Source: Dioscorea cayenensis subsp. rotundata (Eukaryota; Streptophyta; Magnoliopsida; Dioscoreales; Dioscoreaceae). From it: a DNA stretch of 64,000 nucleotides. The notes under the pieces are model-generated. The model did not search any database and was not told the origin of the DNA. It saw only the letters and a program-made list of their open reading frames with translations. The translations under genes were made by a program, and so were the position numbers. The stretch covers positions 29,077,016 through 29,141,015 of the forward strand of contig NC_052475.1 in NCBI RefSeq assembly GCF_009730915.1. The letters are read 5' to 3'. Below, in pieces: positions 11,780 to 23,962 of the stretch (positions are counted from its first letter, which is position 1; every line of letters begins with the position of its first letter).

Positions 11780-13180
11780 AAGCTCGGTAAAACTCTATGA
11801 AAGATTCGGTATCAATGACTGTGGAAGGTCCATCAGGAGGTCGGGCTGGGTCTCAAGATCAATTCATTTCGCCCCGTGAACAAATCAATGTGAACGCCGA
11901 TAGCCATCTTGTAATTGTAGATTCCCTCCCAATTGCCAAATGCTCTTTCAACCGCTTTTGCTTAGTCTATACTTTCCTATATATGTCGAGTAGGTATCCG
12001 TTTATTTTTGATCTCCGCTATTAAAACCGACATCGACGCTGGTCGTTGGACTAGTGCTTGTATTCGACGACAAATCATGCTCGATCCATCAATGATCCCG
12101 CGATCATTGCCGGCGAACACGGTGTGAGGCCCAAAGGTACTTGTAATTTCCAAAGCCGCTTCGCCATATAGATGCGCCAACCTCCAATTGCACCCATCGC
12201 CATACGACTTACATTTACCGTGAGTATCGAGCCTGGATCGTACCAACAACTTTGTATTCGATGGATTTAAGTAAGCAAAGAATGCTAATCGTGCCACAAC
12301 ATAATCTTTGCTTCAAACCTCATGCTCGCTGAAGATCTCCATTTGTCGCTGCTCCGCTAATGTGTCGACATACAATAAAAGGTACTCCTAGGGGCTTCAT
12401 GCCGATATCGCCCAAATCAAGGTCTATATGTGCTTGGAGGTCCTATCGGTGCCATCATTAAATTTATGGCGCCATCGAACGCCTTCAAGATTGTCATTCT
12501 TTCTAACTCGAATGTCATCAACACTTGCTTCAGGGTCTTCCCAAAGTCGCCACCATCGCCGCCCCCATCGCCTCCATCGATCGCCATATCGACTAAATTG
12601 GCTTCGCTTTAGTATCATGAAGAACTTGTCTACTTGAGATTTAATTAGTAAAGTACCATTGATGGTGGATCATCATGTGCCTCATCTCGCATGTGAGCCG
12701 CTCAGTGTTCATTAACTTATGGTGATGAATCTCTCTGCCTCAAATTGAGTCGAACTTCGTCATTCGGGGCGTTTGTTGTCGAAGGAGCACCTCGAAGTCA
12801 TAGCTACCGGACTCCACATACACCAATAATGCCAATATCCAAATTTTTGTGTAAATAACATTATCCGAACATCTCGGTCATTACGCACTTGAACGATCGA
12901 TAGCAACTACCTGATCCCAAGAAATTGGAGCCGGATTTGATATATGTAAACCTTAGGTCATTGCATAGCCTCAATGCTTCTTCAATGGATCTTTTAAATT
13001 TTGAGATGTCGCCTTCGACATACAAATATGATCGACTCCTCCCATTAAAATAATATAATTGTATCTTCACTAGCAACGATCGAACCATTGTGAGAAACCA
13101 ATACAAGTGAAGTCTCCATTGTCTAGATAGAAAAGGAAGTATGGGTGAGCGGTTTAGCGAGTAAATAAAGGTTAGCAAGA
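11780..13180 (-). pseudogene. MURA-type (MuDR) transposase remnant
   Basis: Minus-strand frames show the N-terminus near 13090 (MVRSLLVKIQLYY, then YLYVEGD), matching the start of plant MULE transposases. Near 12220-12000 there is a CNWRL...FGPHTV...IQALVQ...IAEIKNK series typical of the MuDR DNA-binding domain. It is followed near 11870 by ITRWLSAFTLIC, matching the linker before the DDE domain. I could not trace a convincing DDE core below 11.75 kb. Frames change repeatedly, so it is a pseudogene. Confidence 0.7.
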
Positions 13181-13319
13181 ATGAAAAGGGCTACTAATGC
13201 TGGTTTATATAAAGAGCTCGAATTTCGAAATTTCATTTATGAACATCGCAGTTCGAATCGCCCCACTATCGATCGGTTTAGGGTCAATTCAACCCACTTT
13301 GTGCTAAGTACTAACCTGC

Positions 13320-14720
13320 TAGTGTTCGACCGTCATACTTTGGTCCCAATCAACGGGCAGCTCGACCGGCACTGATTGCCGATCGCGGCAGTTCGATCAC
13401 GTTGTTCTCAATCGAAAGGTGCGGTTCGACCGACGATGAGGCCGAGTCGCCAGTTCGACCGTCTCGCTTTGTCCCAATCAATCGAGTGTTTGTTCTGACC
13501 CACATTTCAGGCCGGTGCGCTGACCGTCCCCGTTGTCTCAATTGATCGAGTGGGCAGTTCGATCTATTGCATTTCAGGCCGAGTCGGTGCGTTCGGGCGT
13601 CATCTTTGTCCCAATCATCGGTGGCAGTTCGATCACGACTAGTGCCCGCCAGTTCGATCGTTCCGCTTGTCCCAAACACCGAGCGTGGTGGTCGACCGAC
13701 GATTTTAGTGTCGATCAAAGCTGTTCGCTCCCGCTTTGTCCCAATCATCGAAAGGCGGTGCTCGACCGCATTTCGCGTCGATCGTGCGCTTAACTGCCCG
13801 CTGTTCCACCATCGAAAGTGGCAGGTAGTGTATTTTGCCGGATTTCTGGGCGCAGTTTCACCGTCTGCTGTTCTCAAACATCGAGGGCGAGGTTCGATCG
13901 ATTTATTTTGCGTCGACCGGGCAGTTTGATCAGTTCTAGCTGGTCCCAAACATCGAGTGAAGTGGTGTTTCGACCGACGTATTTAGCGTCTGATCGCGCA
14001 GTTGTCGCCCCTGCTGTTCTCCAAACACCGAGAGTGAGGTTTGATTCTGGCTTAGCCGATCGGGCAGCGTTCGATTGCCCTGCTTTTGTAATTAATGAGA
14101 GGTGTGAGTTTCAGATTAGTCAGACTTGCGCAGTGCTCGTCGTCTGTCTTCCAATCTCGAGCGCGAGGTTCGATTGGTATCAGGCCGATCGGGGTAGTTC
14201 GATCGCATATTTTGTCCTGATCATCGAATGGGTATGTGCTGGATTGTAAATAGATTTTGTGCCGACTAGCGTAGTGTTCGATCGCTCCGTTATTCCAATC
14301 ACTATGCGCAGTTTCGACCGACGTATTGTGGCCGAATGCTAGTTTCGATCACATGTCATTCCAATCAATGAATGGCTAGGCTGACTTGCGATTTCGGTCG
14401 ACCGCGGGCTTGACCGCCGCATTTTGTTCCACCATTGAAAGTGGTCAGTGTTCGACCGGTGCGTTTCGTGTCGAATGTGCGTTCGACTGTCCTACTTTGT
14501 GCTAATTATTGACTGCTGTAGGTTCGGTTCTAACTTACTTGAACCATCATTGCGTGTCAATTTATCGATTTTGCAATCATCGATACGCAAGTGTCGATCG
14601 TCTCTACTTTGCGCTAATTAATTACCTATACAAGTTTCGACTAAACTACTTTATACCTCAATTCGATCGCCGCAGTTTAACCGACCTACTTTGTGCTAAG
14701 TAATCGACTTCTGTGTTTCA
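13320..14720. repeat. Degenerate CpG-rich minisatellite of MULE I
   Basis: Two alternating phrases recur about every 60-80 bp: GCAGTTCGATCG-like and TTTGTCCCAATCATCGAG-like, followed by GGTTCGACCGACG(C/T)ATTT. More than fifteen degraded units can be followed, fading toward AT-rich sequence near 14.7 kb. Both strands stay open for 120-200 codons only because the repeat lacks stops; no protein family is recognisable, so these frames are not genes. Confidence 0.7.
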
Positions 14721-14989
14721 TCGTTCTACTGTATTTTGGAGTACCCACAGGTAGTTCATCATCTCTATTGGGACTAACTATTTCTACCGTCAGATATTTA
14801 ACCATCCTATTTTTGTGATTAATTAATTGTGCGTTAACTGATTGTTTTATTTCTAATATTTTTGGAATTCATAGTTTTTTAAAAATAAAAGGTCAATATA
14901 TATATATCAACAATTTTTAATTAAAATTTAATCATATAAAAACATTCTTTTAAACCTAAATAGCCAGGACTAGAGTTTTTAAAATAAAA

Positions 14990-15068
14990 TAAAACAAAAA
15001 TTTGGAGTCACTCTCCTGTTTTCTATTTTTTTTATTAAAAATTTTAGGTTGAATGAAGCCCGTTTTCA
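14990..15068. repeat. Hairpin-satellite unit at the gap edge
   Basis: GGAGTCACTCTCCTGTTTT followed by an A/T run matches the 7.75-kb hairpin minisatellite. The last bases before the gap (CCCGTTTTCA) look like the start of another unit in inverted orientation. Confidence 0.55.
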
Positions 15069-16068
15069 NNNNNNNNNNNNNNNNNNNNNNNNNNNNNNNN
15101 NNNNNNNNNNNNNNNNNNNNNNNNNNNNNNNNNNNNNNNNNNNNNNNNNNNNNNNNNNNNNNNNNNNNNNNNNNNNNNNNNNNNNNNNNNNNNNNNNNNN
15201 NNNNNNNNNNNNNNNNNNNNNNNNNNNNNNNNNNNNNNNNNNNNNNNNNNNNNNNNNNNNNNNNNNNNNNNNNNNNNNNNNNNNNNNNNNNNNNNNNNNN
15301 NNNNNNNNNNNNNNNNNNNNNNNNNNNNNNNNNNNNNNNNNNNNNNNNNNNNNNNNNNNNNNNNNNNNNNNNNNNNNNNNNNNNNNNNNNNNNNNNNNNN
15401 NNNNNNNNNNNNNNNNNNNNNNNNNNNNNNNNNNNNNNNNNNNNNNNNNNNNNNNNNNNNNNNNNNNNNNNNNNNNNNNNNNNNNNNNNNNNNNNNNNNN
15501 NNNNNNNNNNNNNNNNNNNNNNNNNNNNNNNNNNNNNNNNNNNNNNNNNNNNNNNNNNNNNNNNNNNNNNNNNNNNNNNNNNNNNNNNNNNNNNNNNNNN
15601 NNNNNNNNNNNNNNNNNNNNNNNNNNNNNNNNNNNNNNNNNNNNNNNNNNNNNNNNNNNNNNNNNNNNNNNNNNNNNNNNNNNNNNNNNNNNNNNNNNNN
15701 NNNNNNNNNNNNNNNNNNNNNNNNNNNNNNNNNNNNNNNNNNNNNNNNNNNNNNNNNNNNNNNNNNNNNNNNNNNNNNNNNNNNNNNNNNNNNNNNNNNN
15801 NNNNNNNNNNNNNNNNNNNNNNNNNNNNNNNNNNNNNNNNNNNNNNNNNNNNNNNNNNNNNNNNNNNNNNNNNNNNNNNNNNNNNNNNNNNNNNNNNNNN
15901 NNNNNNNNNNNNNNNNNNNNNNNNNNNNNNNNNNNNNNNNNNNNNNNNNNNNNNNNNNNNNNNNNNNNNNNNNNNNNNNNNNNNNNNNNNNNNNNNNNNN
16001 NNNNNNNNNNNNNNNNNNNNNNNNNNNNNNNNNNNNNNNNNNNNNNNNNNNNNNNNNNNNNNNNNNNN
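15069..16068. other. Assembly gap of 1000 N
   Basis: Exactly 1000 unknown bases, a conventional scaffold-gap length, so true length is unknown. It hides the promoter and 5' UTR of the lipoate-ligase-like gene, whose ATG lies 26 bases past the gap. Confidence 0.99.
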
Positions 16069-16093
16069 AACCCGATTGTTTTTGGAGGAGAAG

Positions 16094-17845
16094 ATGGCAT
16101 CGAGAGCTAAGGCTATGGTTCTCCCCTCCATGAACCTCATCCTCATGAAATCAACCCCGATTCTTCACCAACTCCGCATCGAGGAGAAGCTCCTCCGATC
16201 TTCTTCCGAGAATTGGTGCATCATCAACGATGGCACCTCCGATCCTACTATTGTTATGGGGGTTTCGGGTACTCCATCGTCTCTCCATCTTTTGTGTTTC
16301 CTGTTTTTGAGAGAAAGCTCTGTGTTTGAATTTGAGGTCTTGGCAATCAGGAAGGTCGCGGAGCTTGTAAATGTTGAGCCTGTGATCCGTGATGGAATTC
16401 CGGTGATCAGGAGGTTCAGTGGAGGTGGCACTGTCATTGTCGATGTTGGCACGGTTTTCGTCACTTTGATTTGCAGCAAGGGTGCTGTTCCTGGATTGCA
16501 GCCGTTTCCTCGTCCTATTATGGATTGGAGTGGGGGATTGTATGGAAGAGTGTTTGAAGGTTTTGCCGATTTTCATCTTCGTGAAAATGGTATGCCTGAT
16601 CATCCTTTGATGATAAGTTATTTTGTGAAAGTTTATATTTTTAGTGTTCATGGGCTGGCTGCTGAGGATTTATGAGATTGTTAATGAAGTTGAATCATAT
16701 CAAAACTGCTACTTATGTTATTGTTTGCCACTAATAGAACATACCTGTGGATTGCAAATGCATGCTTTTAGATTCTGCCTTCGGGAGCTGCTCTTCTCTT
16801 ATTTTTATGGATTCATGTAATTGAATTGTATGGGCATTGTTAATTTTATTGGTAATCTACATTAAATTTCATTCATTGAGGTTAAGGTTTCGCTGTTGTG
16901 GTAGTAAAAAGATATGCTTAATTGGTTTTTCCTTTTTAACTGTTAGACTACGCATTTGGGGAACCGTAAATTTGGTGGAAATGCTCAATCTATTACCAAA
17001 GATCGGGTGGATTCACCACACATCGTTCCTATGGGACTATGATGTCAAGAACATGGAGTACTTGAAACAACCCATGCGAGCTCCTAAATATCGATTGGTA
17101 TGTATCTCCTGGTATGCTTCTTAACATGACTGAATTATACTCTTATCATGTTTGCCTATTACTTTTTGGCCAGGTTAATGAAGCTGGCATGTTAGAAATT
17201 TGTTAAGTAGAATCCATATTGATGACCTAAAATCAACCTCATTATTTAATACATGTTTGCTTTTTCTTGTTTCCGTTCATCCTGGCATAAATTTATATTT
17301 AATGGGTCACCTTTTTATGTGTTCCACCCATTAAAAATCTTATCTCAAAATGCTGATAATATAATAACATTTTCTTTTATAGGGTTTTCTACAGTCTTCT
17401 GCCCAATCTATTAATTGTTGAACGTGTTGACTCTAAGATGCATTGTTTCTGGATTGTGAATATCCTTTCTGCTTTGTTGCTCATATTGTTTCTTTTCTTC
17501 CTTATATAAGTGGCTCGAAGGATTTCACTTTACTTGCCAATCTGCTGCTCTATTTGTCTGGCAAAACAACTAAATGCAATGTGTATCTCGTGATTTCAGG
17601 AAAGACACCACCTAGATTTTTTGTGTAGAATGAAAGATTATTTGCCATGCCGATCAACTTTCATCGAGAAAACCATTGCAGCTCTTAGCAGCCATTTCAC
17701 TGTAAAACCTGTAGACAAGAAAACAATCACTGATCCTATTGATACTAAGCACGTGAGTTCCACCAAGTTGTTAACAAAGGAGGACCTAGAAGCAGCACTT
17801 TCATCACCACATGAAAGCTCAGTAGTCCAGCAGCTTCAATTGTGA
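16094..17845 (+). CDS. Lipoate/biotin protein ligase-like protein (BPL/LPL catalytic fold)
   Basis: Three exons: 16094-16589, 16947-17097 and 17600-17845, joined by GT/AG introns; the corrected protein is about 296 residues. Exon 1 carries IRRFSGGGTVIVD, the RRxSGGGTVxxD lipoyl-AMP-binding signature of LplA-type ligases. Exon 2 gives DYAFGNRKFGGNAQ, the second family motif. The best fit is the plant biotin/lipoate A/B ligase family (At3g29010-like), which is expected to act on lipoyl or related acyl cofactors; substrate is not shown by sequence. Exon 2 has two apparent single-G insertions, in the G run at 16958-16961 and in GGG at 17005-17007. Removing either alone leaves the frame broken, both together restore homology. 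I favour consensus error over a pseudogene because the rest is well conserved. Confidence 0.85.
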
Positions 17846-18432
17846 CAAACATTCAATATTTAGATACAGTAGGTTTGATTCTTTACCTGATTGCAGAATG
17901 TATTTAACTTTAATGTTTCTCCATGTCGGTTATTCTAATTTCTCGTTAAATATATTACTTGCGGATGGCACAAAATATAACTGATCATATTTCCTTGTCA
18001 ATCAACAAACTATATAATGTGCCATCTTGTCTTGATTTTTTGCAAGTTTGCTATGAAAAACTACAGCTGTAAAAGCCTTGTCTGATGGTGGCTACCATCA
18101 TGTAGATTGGTCTCCACATTAGAGATTGAGCAGCTGAATCTTTCAATTAATAATCTTATGGGTGCATTATTCACATATAGTGAAAAAGGCTTACGAGGTT
18201 GATTGTATTTAGACTGAAGAAAATAGAGAAAAAAGCAAGTAGAAAAAAAAAATCAATGGAATATGCAAAAAGAACAAGGAGTAAAATGCTGTGTCAAGTA
18301 CATCGTCTTTCTTTGGTTTGTCTGTCTTATTTTCCTCATTCAAACAAACACATGGAAACATTTGTCCTTCTACATTTTGTTTGTAGTGATATGTGTGCCT
18401 TAGAACTGCGTCGGTTCTCTGAGATATTTCCT
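17846..18432. other. Convergent 3' flanks
   Basis: 3' UTR and spacer between the ligase-like gene (+) and the MYB gene (-). AT-rich; no further gene seen. Confidence 0.6.
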
Positions 18433-19986
18433 TCAAAGTGTTCCTACTCCGAGGAAATCAATGAAAGGCAGTGAAGTGTTCATTGGTTCAAAGTGGCTAT
18501 CTTCTTTGTTCTCTTCATAAGATGAAAATTCTGTAGTTACAATGCTGGATTGGTAACTTGTGTGTTGCATTGCCTCATTGGTTGAAGGATGATATGTAAT
18601 GTCAATAAAAGACTCATCTCTTGACCTCTCCCAAGGCCAATTGCTGCCATATATGTATAGAATGTCATCTACCTTTGTACCTGAAAATCGAACCAATCAA
18701 TGGAATGAAAATTTGGTCAATTTTATGGTAAACAGAGTAAAAACTGAAGTGACTTTTGTACTTTTATTATTTAAGATTTCTGAAAGTTTATTTACCATGC
18801 TTACGTAAATGTTTTGGGTGATGCTTGCAAAAACCACAGGTTATTGTTTATTCTATATAAGCTACTTTTTTTCCAGCTTTTATGTTGACATGAGTGATTA
18901 GGACACATCTTCTCATATTTAAAGATTGAACTTGTTTTCTAGATTTCTCTTTTTCATTTGATATTATGATTGAAGTTGATGTGTAGATAGATTGCTTATG
19001 GCATTCCAAATTTCAAGACAGATAACTAAAATGTCAGAAACCATGCATGTAATGAACTTGAGAAACAGCAATTCAGAGCTTGGACAACAAGAATCAAATG
19101 AATATTTACCAAAAAAAACTCAATAAACTACAGCATAAAATGATAAGACAAAAAGGATATGGTATGAGGAAATCCCACCAAAGCTGGAAACTGCATTTCC
19201 TCCATTGTTCTGTTGTGACTGAGTAGAACCATCCATAGGACTAGAAAATGTGCAAGCTGTTCTCACTGAAGCTTCTTCCTCCATCTTTCTTGTTACATTT
19301 TGGTTCAACATCCTCCTCCTATTAGCACTGGACTGCTCCCTATACTTTCTGGCCATTAAAACATGCCACTGGTTCTTGACTGCATTGTCTGTTCTCCCCG
19401 GAAATAGCCTTGCTATCAGTGCCCACTTGTTCCCATAGAATCTATGAGCAGCCATTAACTTCTCTTCTTCTTCTTCACTGAATGCCATTTTATTGATCCT
19501 AGGATCCAGTTGGTTAAACCATCTTAGCCTACAACTCTTACCTATCAAGTTACCAAAATTCATAGCAGGAGTGAGTCTTTAATATAGAAGAAGCCGTGAA
19601 AGAGAAAATCCTATAGAAGAGAAGGTATGTAAATTTTTATCTTTCTTACCTGATCTTCCCTCTAGCTTCTCCGCAATGAGGTTCCAATTCTGAGGGCCAT
19701 ATAAAGCTACTAGTTCTTTGAGCTTGGAGTCCTCTGAAGGTGTCCAATGGCCCCTGGCACTGACCTTTGTGAAACTACAGCCAATAAAACCATTGTTCTT
19801 TTCTCCATCCTGGCTTTCTTCTTCCACACTGGCATTGTCTCTCTTCTTTAAGTCATTGGCGCAGTAAGGCTTGATGGAGAGAGAGTCCATTTCTTCAAGA
19901 ACTACATTTGTAGATGAAGAAGAGGATGGATGGTAATTAGAGCTAAAGGAAACATCTGGTGCTTGGATGAATGTTCTCTTTGACAT
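18433..19986 (-). CDS. R2R3-MYB transcription factor, MYB117/MYB105 (LOF) type
   Basis: Exons on the minus strand: 19986-19650, 19541-19179, 18680-18433; total 315 residues, all phases agree. The start is the ATG giving [11 protein letters not shown]; an upstream in-frame ATG would add a hydrophobic stretch not seen in the family. R2 begins [14 protein letters not shown] (about residue 79) and is split by the usual intron after GRSG. R3 ends in [18 protein letters not shown], followed by YREQSS, diagnostic of the MYB105/MYB117 branch. The last exon ends [11 protein letters not shown], the conserved tail of that clade. Relatives in Arabidopsis (LOF1/LOF2) and tomato (Trifoliate) control organ boundaries and leaf form. 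The second donor (TTTG|GTGGGA) is weak but is the only one that keeps phase. Confidence 0.9.
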
Positions 19987-21800
19987 TGCTTCAATGTGCA
20001 GTGTTGCAGGGTTATGCTCATTTATAATACAGAGGAAAAGGAGAAGGAATGAGAAAAATGTATGAAAAATGAGGAAAGGTGGTGAAGAAGTAAAAAGATA
20101 CAAAAGTCAGTCTGTTAACATGAGGACTATTTAGAATTTAAGACACTAGGATCACTAACCTTGAGCTTTTCCACTGTCTCCTTTGTTAAAGCTGAGTCTT
20201 CGTTTACCATATTAAGGACATCAAGGAGGCAGCTTGTCCAATGGAAACAAGTGAAACAGGAACAGTGATATGACAAACACATGTTCTTGATTGCTTGGAA
20301 GAATCCAAGAAAGACACCATTACTTGCTCATCTTTGTTTATTATCTTGTTCAACAATTTCATTATGTATTCTTGTTTGTGAATTTGAGGCATTAGTTACT
20401 GCCAGTAGGTAAGTCCTGGAATTCAGTTTCAACGTTCAGAAACATTATTAAGGAGAGGTTTTCCTTTTCAAAGCCAATTCATTTGAGTCAGTGTGGTGCC
20501 CAGTGATAGAAGTATCATTTAATGGTGTGGCAACCCTACAACAAGAATGCACCCTCTTTGCAGGGGAAGAAGGGAGAAGTGAGGTGCTATTGTCCAGAAA
20601 ACAACTGAGAGTTTTGGTAGGTGGAAAAATAGTCTAGACTGTAGATTTTTACCCCAATGGAAGACAAATAAATCAGTAACCTCTCCAACAACCCACATGA
20701 AATCATCTAAGTAAATGCATGCACATGCATTCATGGTTTTAAAGTCACAACCTGCCCTCTGAAATAAGCATTTAAAGATGCCTACACTCTGGTTTTTAAA
20801 ATAGAAAAGATACCATTCATTTATTTAACGTCTTCTTGCAACTCTTGAGAAACAAACACTTGAGAAGCATTTCACACCTTGAAATGCTAAATGTAAAGGA
20901 TAAATGTAGTTTTTTTGCTTAGCTTGAGTTAGTAATCAGTGTAAATTCAATGTGGCGACACCAAGGACTGTTGGCAACTGGTACGAAAACAGTACCTGGT
21001 GATGTTTAGCTGCACCTGTCTTATATTGACATACTAAACTTGGCTGTGTTTTGGAAGGGCTAAAATTGAGCGGGTCATCCATGACCATGAATACTTCTTT
21101 TTCTGTTTGAAAGATAGAAAACAACCACAGGTGGAATTAATAATTTTGATGCCACTTGCCTTGATCTTATTCAAACAGCTTTCGGTTTTTCAGCTGATGT
21201 ATAGACAAGCTGTTCTTGGCTATCTTCTTGATAAGATGATATTTTTCCCATAAATTATCTGTGGGCATATCATTTGTGGATAGAAGCATCGCATACTGTG
21301 GATCATCTAAGCTTAACATGAGTCTCAAATACAAATGTTGACATGTTCCTCTTGAATATTCTATTACAATTAGATTAAGGTATCAAATCTGCATTTCTAC
21401 TTGTACTGTACAAGACACTACCCCTTGATGTACTTTGACTACATTGGTATGGATTGTAACAAGAACATATATTCATACAAATTATTTGTTATTCAGTAAG
21501 CTTAAGCAACACGCAAGCATGCTCTGCCACAACAATTCACTAGCAAATATAACAGGGATTGCTCTTTGCTTGATTGGAAATTAAAGCTATTGCCTACATA
21601 GCAAGGGTGAAAAAAACCATCAGAGAGGTAATTATGCTCAAGTTGATTACTATCATTGATTACCATCATATTCCTCTGCATATGTTTTAATCTTTTTAAA
21701 TTTTGTTCCAGAAATACCATATTAGACTATTAGACAGGATTGTTGCCATTTTAATCATGGTTGTGAGATTCAATAATTTTTGTTTTGAATTCTCATACTG
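19987..21800. other. Upstream region of the MYB gene
   Basis: About 1.8 kb of mixed-composition non-coding DNA upstream of the minus-strand MYB gene, likely holding its promoter. No ORF or repeat with recognisable identity; no clear TATA box could be fixed. Confidence 0.5.
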
Positions 21801-21810
21801 ATTTTTGACT

Positions 21811-22625
21811 AGATTATAAAGTTTGTATCTTAATTCAGTAGCTGCTAAAGTGTAGACAGATAAGAGAAAACAAAGTAGATGGCATTAGCTATAAACTTTA
21901 TTTTTATCATAGTTGTAAGATGAAATAAGTTCCATATTCAATGCTTATGCCAAATGCCAAGTGAAAATGTAGATCTAATTCAATTTTTAAGGAAAAAAAA
22001 TCATTTGCCTAGATCGTAAACTTTGTATCTTAAGTCACTAACAGGACAAAGTGGAGAGAGAAGTCACAGAACAGGGTGGAGGCCATTCCAACATGCTCTT
22101 TATCTTAGTTGAGAAATGAGAGAATTCCAGCTTGAATTCTCTTACTGAATAACTTTGGAAGATGCAGATTCCAAACAGTGTTCTCTTTTTGAAGGAGATT
22201 GATTTATATTACGTCTAGATCATTAAATTTTTGTCTTAAATCAATATCTGCAAAAATGTAGACACAACAGAGAAAACAGTGGTATTTCACATCCAATTCT
22301 CATTGAATGACTTGTGAACATTCTGATCTACAAGTTGGTTGAAAATAGTGATTTATGAACATTCTGATCATAAACTTTGGATCTGACCTCAGTAGCACGG
22401 CAACATAGACAGAATAAAGTTATGAGATGAAACAGTTTCATATCAAATTATCATAATGCTCTTTCAAAAAATAAAAAATAAAATTAATCTCATAGGGAAT
22501 GACTTGTGAAGATTGTGGATCTAACTTCAAGTTGATTGCATTTATATTATGTACCCAGATTGTCAACTTTGTATCTTAACTCAAGAGCAGCAAAATTATA
22601 GACAGAACATAGAAAATATAGTAGA
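21811..22625. repeat. Degenerate array of five units, about 160-205 bp
   Basis: A phrase like AGATnnTAAACTTTGTATCTTAA, followed by AGCnGCAAAATGTAGACAGA and AGAAAACA, recurs at 21811, 22011, 22217, about 22375 and 22557. Units are diverged and non-coding. The array ends about 180 bp short of the LHCA4 stop codon. Confidence 0.7.
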
Positions 22626-22766
22626 TTGCATTGCAGTAATATGAGAAAAGTTCTAATATACATGGGAAGGAGTGATTCATTTTCTCTTCATGCTCTCATT
22701 ATGTCTCAAATCTCACTCAAAATGCCATCTCCAACAATGTTACAAACAGAGCACCAACAATGCTTT

Positions 22767-22787
22767 CACACACACACACACACACAA
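22767..22787. repeat. (CA)n microsatellite in LHCA4 3' region
   Basis: About ten CA units just downstream of the LHCA4 stop codon, probably inside the 3' UTR. Confidence 0.85.
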
Positions 22788-22803
22788 ACATATGTATATG
22801 CAT

Positions 22804-23749
22804 CTAACGTGAGAAAGTTTGGATGATGGTGTTGTGCCATGGGTCTGACAGGTGCTGCAGGAGGTTCTCAAATGGACCCTTTCCAGTCACATTGTACTGA
22901 ATCACAAAGCCCAGGAATGCCAACATTGCCAATCTCCCTGCAAACATACACATCAAGTTAAACTTTGTCATATAATTGTTTGTTTTACTGTGATCATGTT
23001 TAGTGATTGTTCATGTTTACCATTGGCAAGCTCCTTCTCCTTGGCTTCTTCAGTCGGCTCAAAGTTAAGCGGGGTTAAATGGACCTCCAGGGTATCCACA
23101 CTGATGCGGTGCCAAGCTATAGTTCTTAAAGATTGGGTCCTGGTTGACGCAGCCGGGGTTCTTAATGTCCTGCCACCTACGGATCTCGACGTAGTGGAAC
23201 AGGATGAATTCGATCACAAACAATGTGGATGATGATGCGAAGTATTCAGCCTTCCCAGCATCAAACCACTGGGGCGCGTTTATGATGCCAATCTTAGTAA
23301 AGACCTCTGGGAGAAGCATCCCTGCAACGCCTAGCATTGCCCACCGGCTATTGACGAGCTCAGCCTGTATATACCACTTGAGGTTTTCCGGGTCCTCAGC
23401 AAGCCCAAGTGGGTCAAACCCATTGTCACCTGGCAAGCTAACAAAGAGTAGAGTGTGCATGCAAATGTTTTAGTAGACTAAATAACATTTTGGTATTTGG
23501 AATGAACACATGTTCTGATTACAACTATTGTTTTGTATGTTCACCTTCCATCAAGGTATGCAGGGAGGGTAGACCGGGCAGCCACTCGCCTTTCTTGGCT
23601 TGTACCTTGAATGATTGTGAAGTGATTGCCGGGGAAGTCCTGGCAGTGAACTCTCTGGGTAATTTGCCGGATGAACCAGTTAGAAATCTTGATTTCGACA
23701 AGCATGGCCGGAAGACGGCGAGGGATGCTTGGCTTGTTACTGATGCCAT
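22804..23749 (-). CDS. LHCA4: Photosystem I light-harvesting chlorophyll a/b protein LHCA4
   Basis: Exons 23749-23545, 23437-23021 and 22937-22804; corrected length 251 residues, the normal LHCA4 size. The start [16 protein letters not shown] is a plastid transit peptide; the mature part begins near [20 protein letters not shown], the [13 protein letters not shown] helix with its Glu/Arg/Asn chlorophyll ligands, [12 protein letters not shown] and [13 protein letters not shown] identify the family and the Lhca4 type. It binds chlorophyll in the thylakoid antenna of photosystem I, normally paired with LHCA1. Two single-base length changes interrupt the frame: one base short in the GGG at 23563-23565 and one extra in GGGG at 23071-23074 (plus-strand view). 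They cancel in count but the stretch between would be misread. The C-terminus is QTFSR. I infer assembly error in a working gene. Confidence 0.92.
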
Positions 23750-23954
23750 TTCCGGTGTGAATGATTGTTGCAGTGATGGTGAATTGCTTGCTTGCTTTTG
23801 TTATTGCTATGTATTGCATGTGAGAAGGGGTTCTTGTGGCGGGGAATGATGGGTTGAATCTAGCCGTTGGTTTTAAGAGATTTTGGGGATTGGACGGGTG
23901 AGATTCAATGGATGGTATAGCCGACCAATGGGAGCCAGTGGCTGTGATCTATTT

Positions 23955-23962
23955 CCTTATCT
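23955..23962 (-). promoter_or_regulatory. I-box-like element upstream of LHCA4
   Basis: AGATAAGG on the minus strand, about 205 bp upstream of the ATG, fits the GATAAG I-box common in light-regulated promoters. A CCAAT-type sequence (ATTGG on minus) lies near 23925. Role inferred from position only. Confidence 0.45.

Larger units (their letters stand above)
9200..14800. mobile_element. MULE I: decayed Mutator-like element with PMD gene and MURA transposase
   Basis: A CpG-rich block set in AT-rich DNA. A plant-mobile-domain reading frame runs on + from about 9.2 kb, and a MURA-type transposase runs on - in 11.8-13.2 kb, so the two genes converge. A degenerate TTCGACC-rich minisatellite fills 13.3-14.7 kb on the transposase 5' side. 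Ends and target duplications were not resolved. Both genes are broken by many stops and frame changes, so the copy is inactive. Confidence 0.65.

Noticed and set aside
13350-14249. Overlapping open frames of 120-199 codons on both strands
   Set aside because: They lie wholly in the TTCGACC minisatellite, repeat its phrases and match no family; the repeat simply lacks stop codons.
14956-16675. Very long open frames across the gap
   Set aside because: Their length comes from unknown bases; only the part from the ATG at 16094 is real coding sequence.
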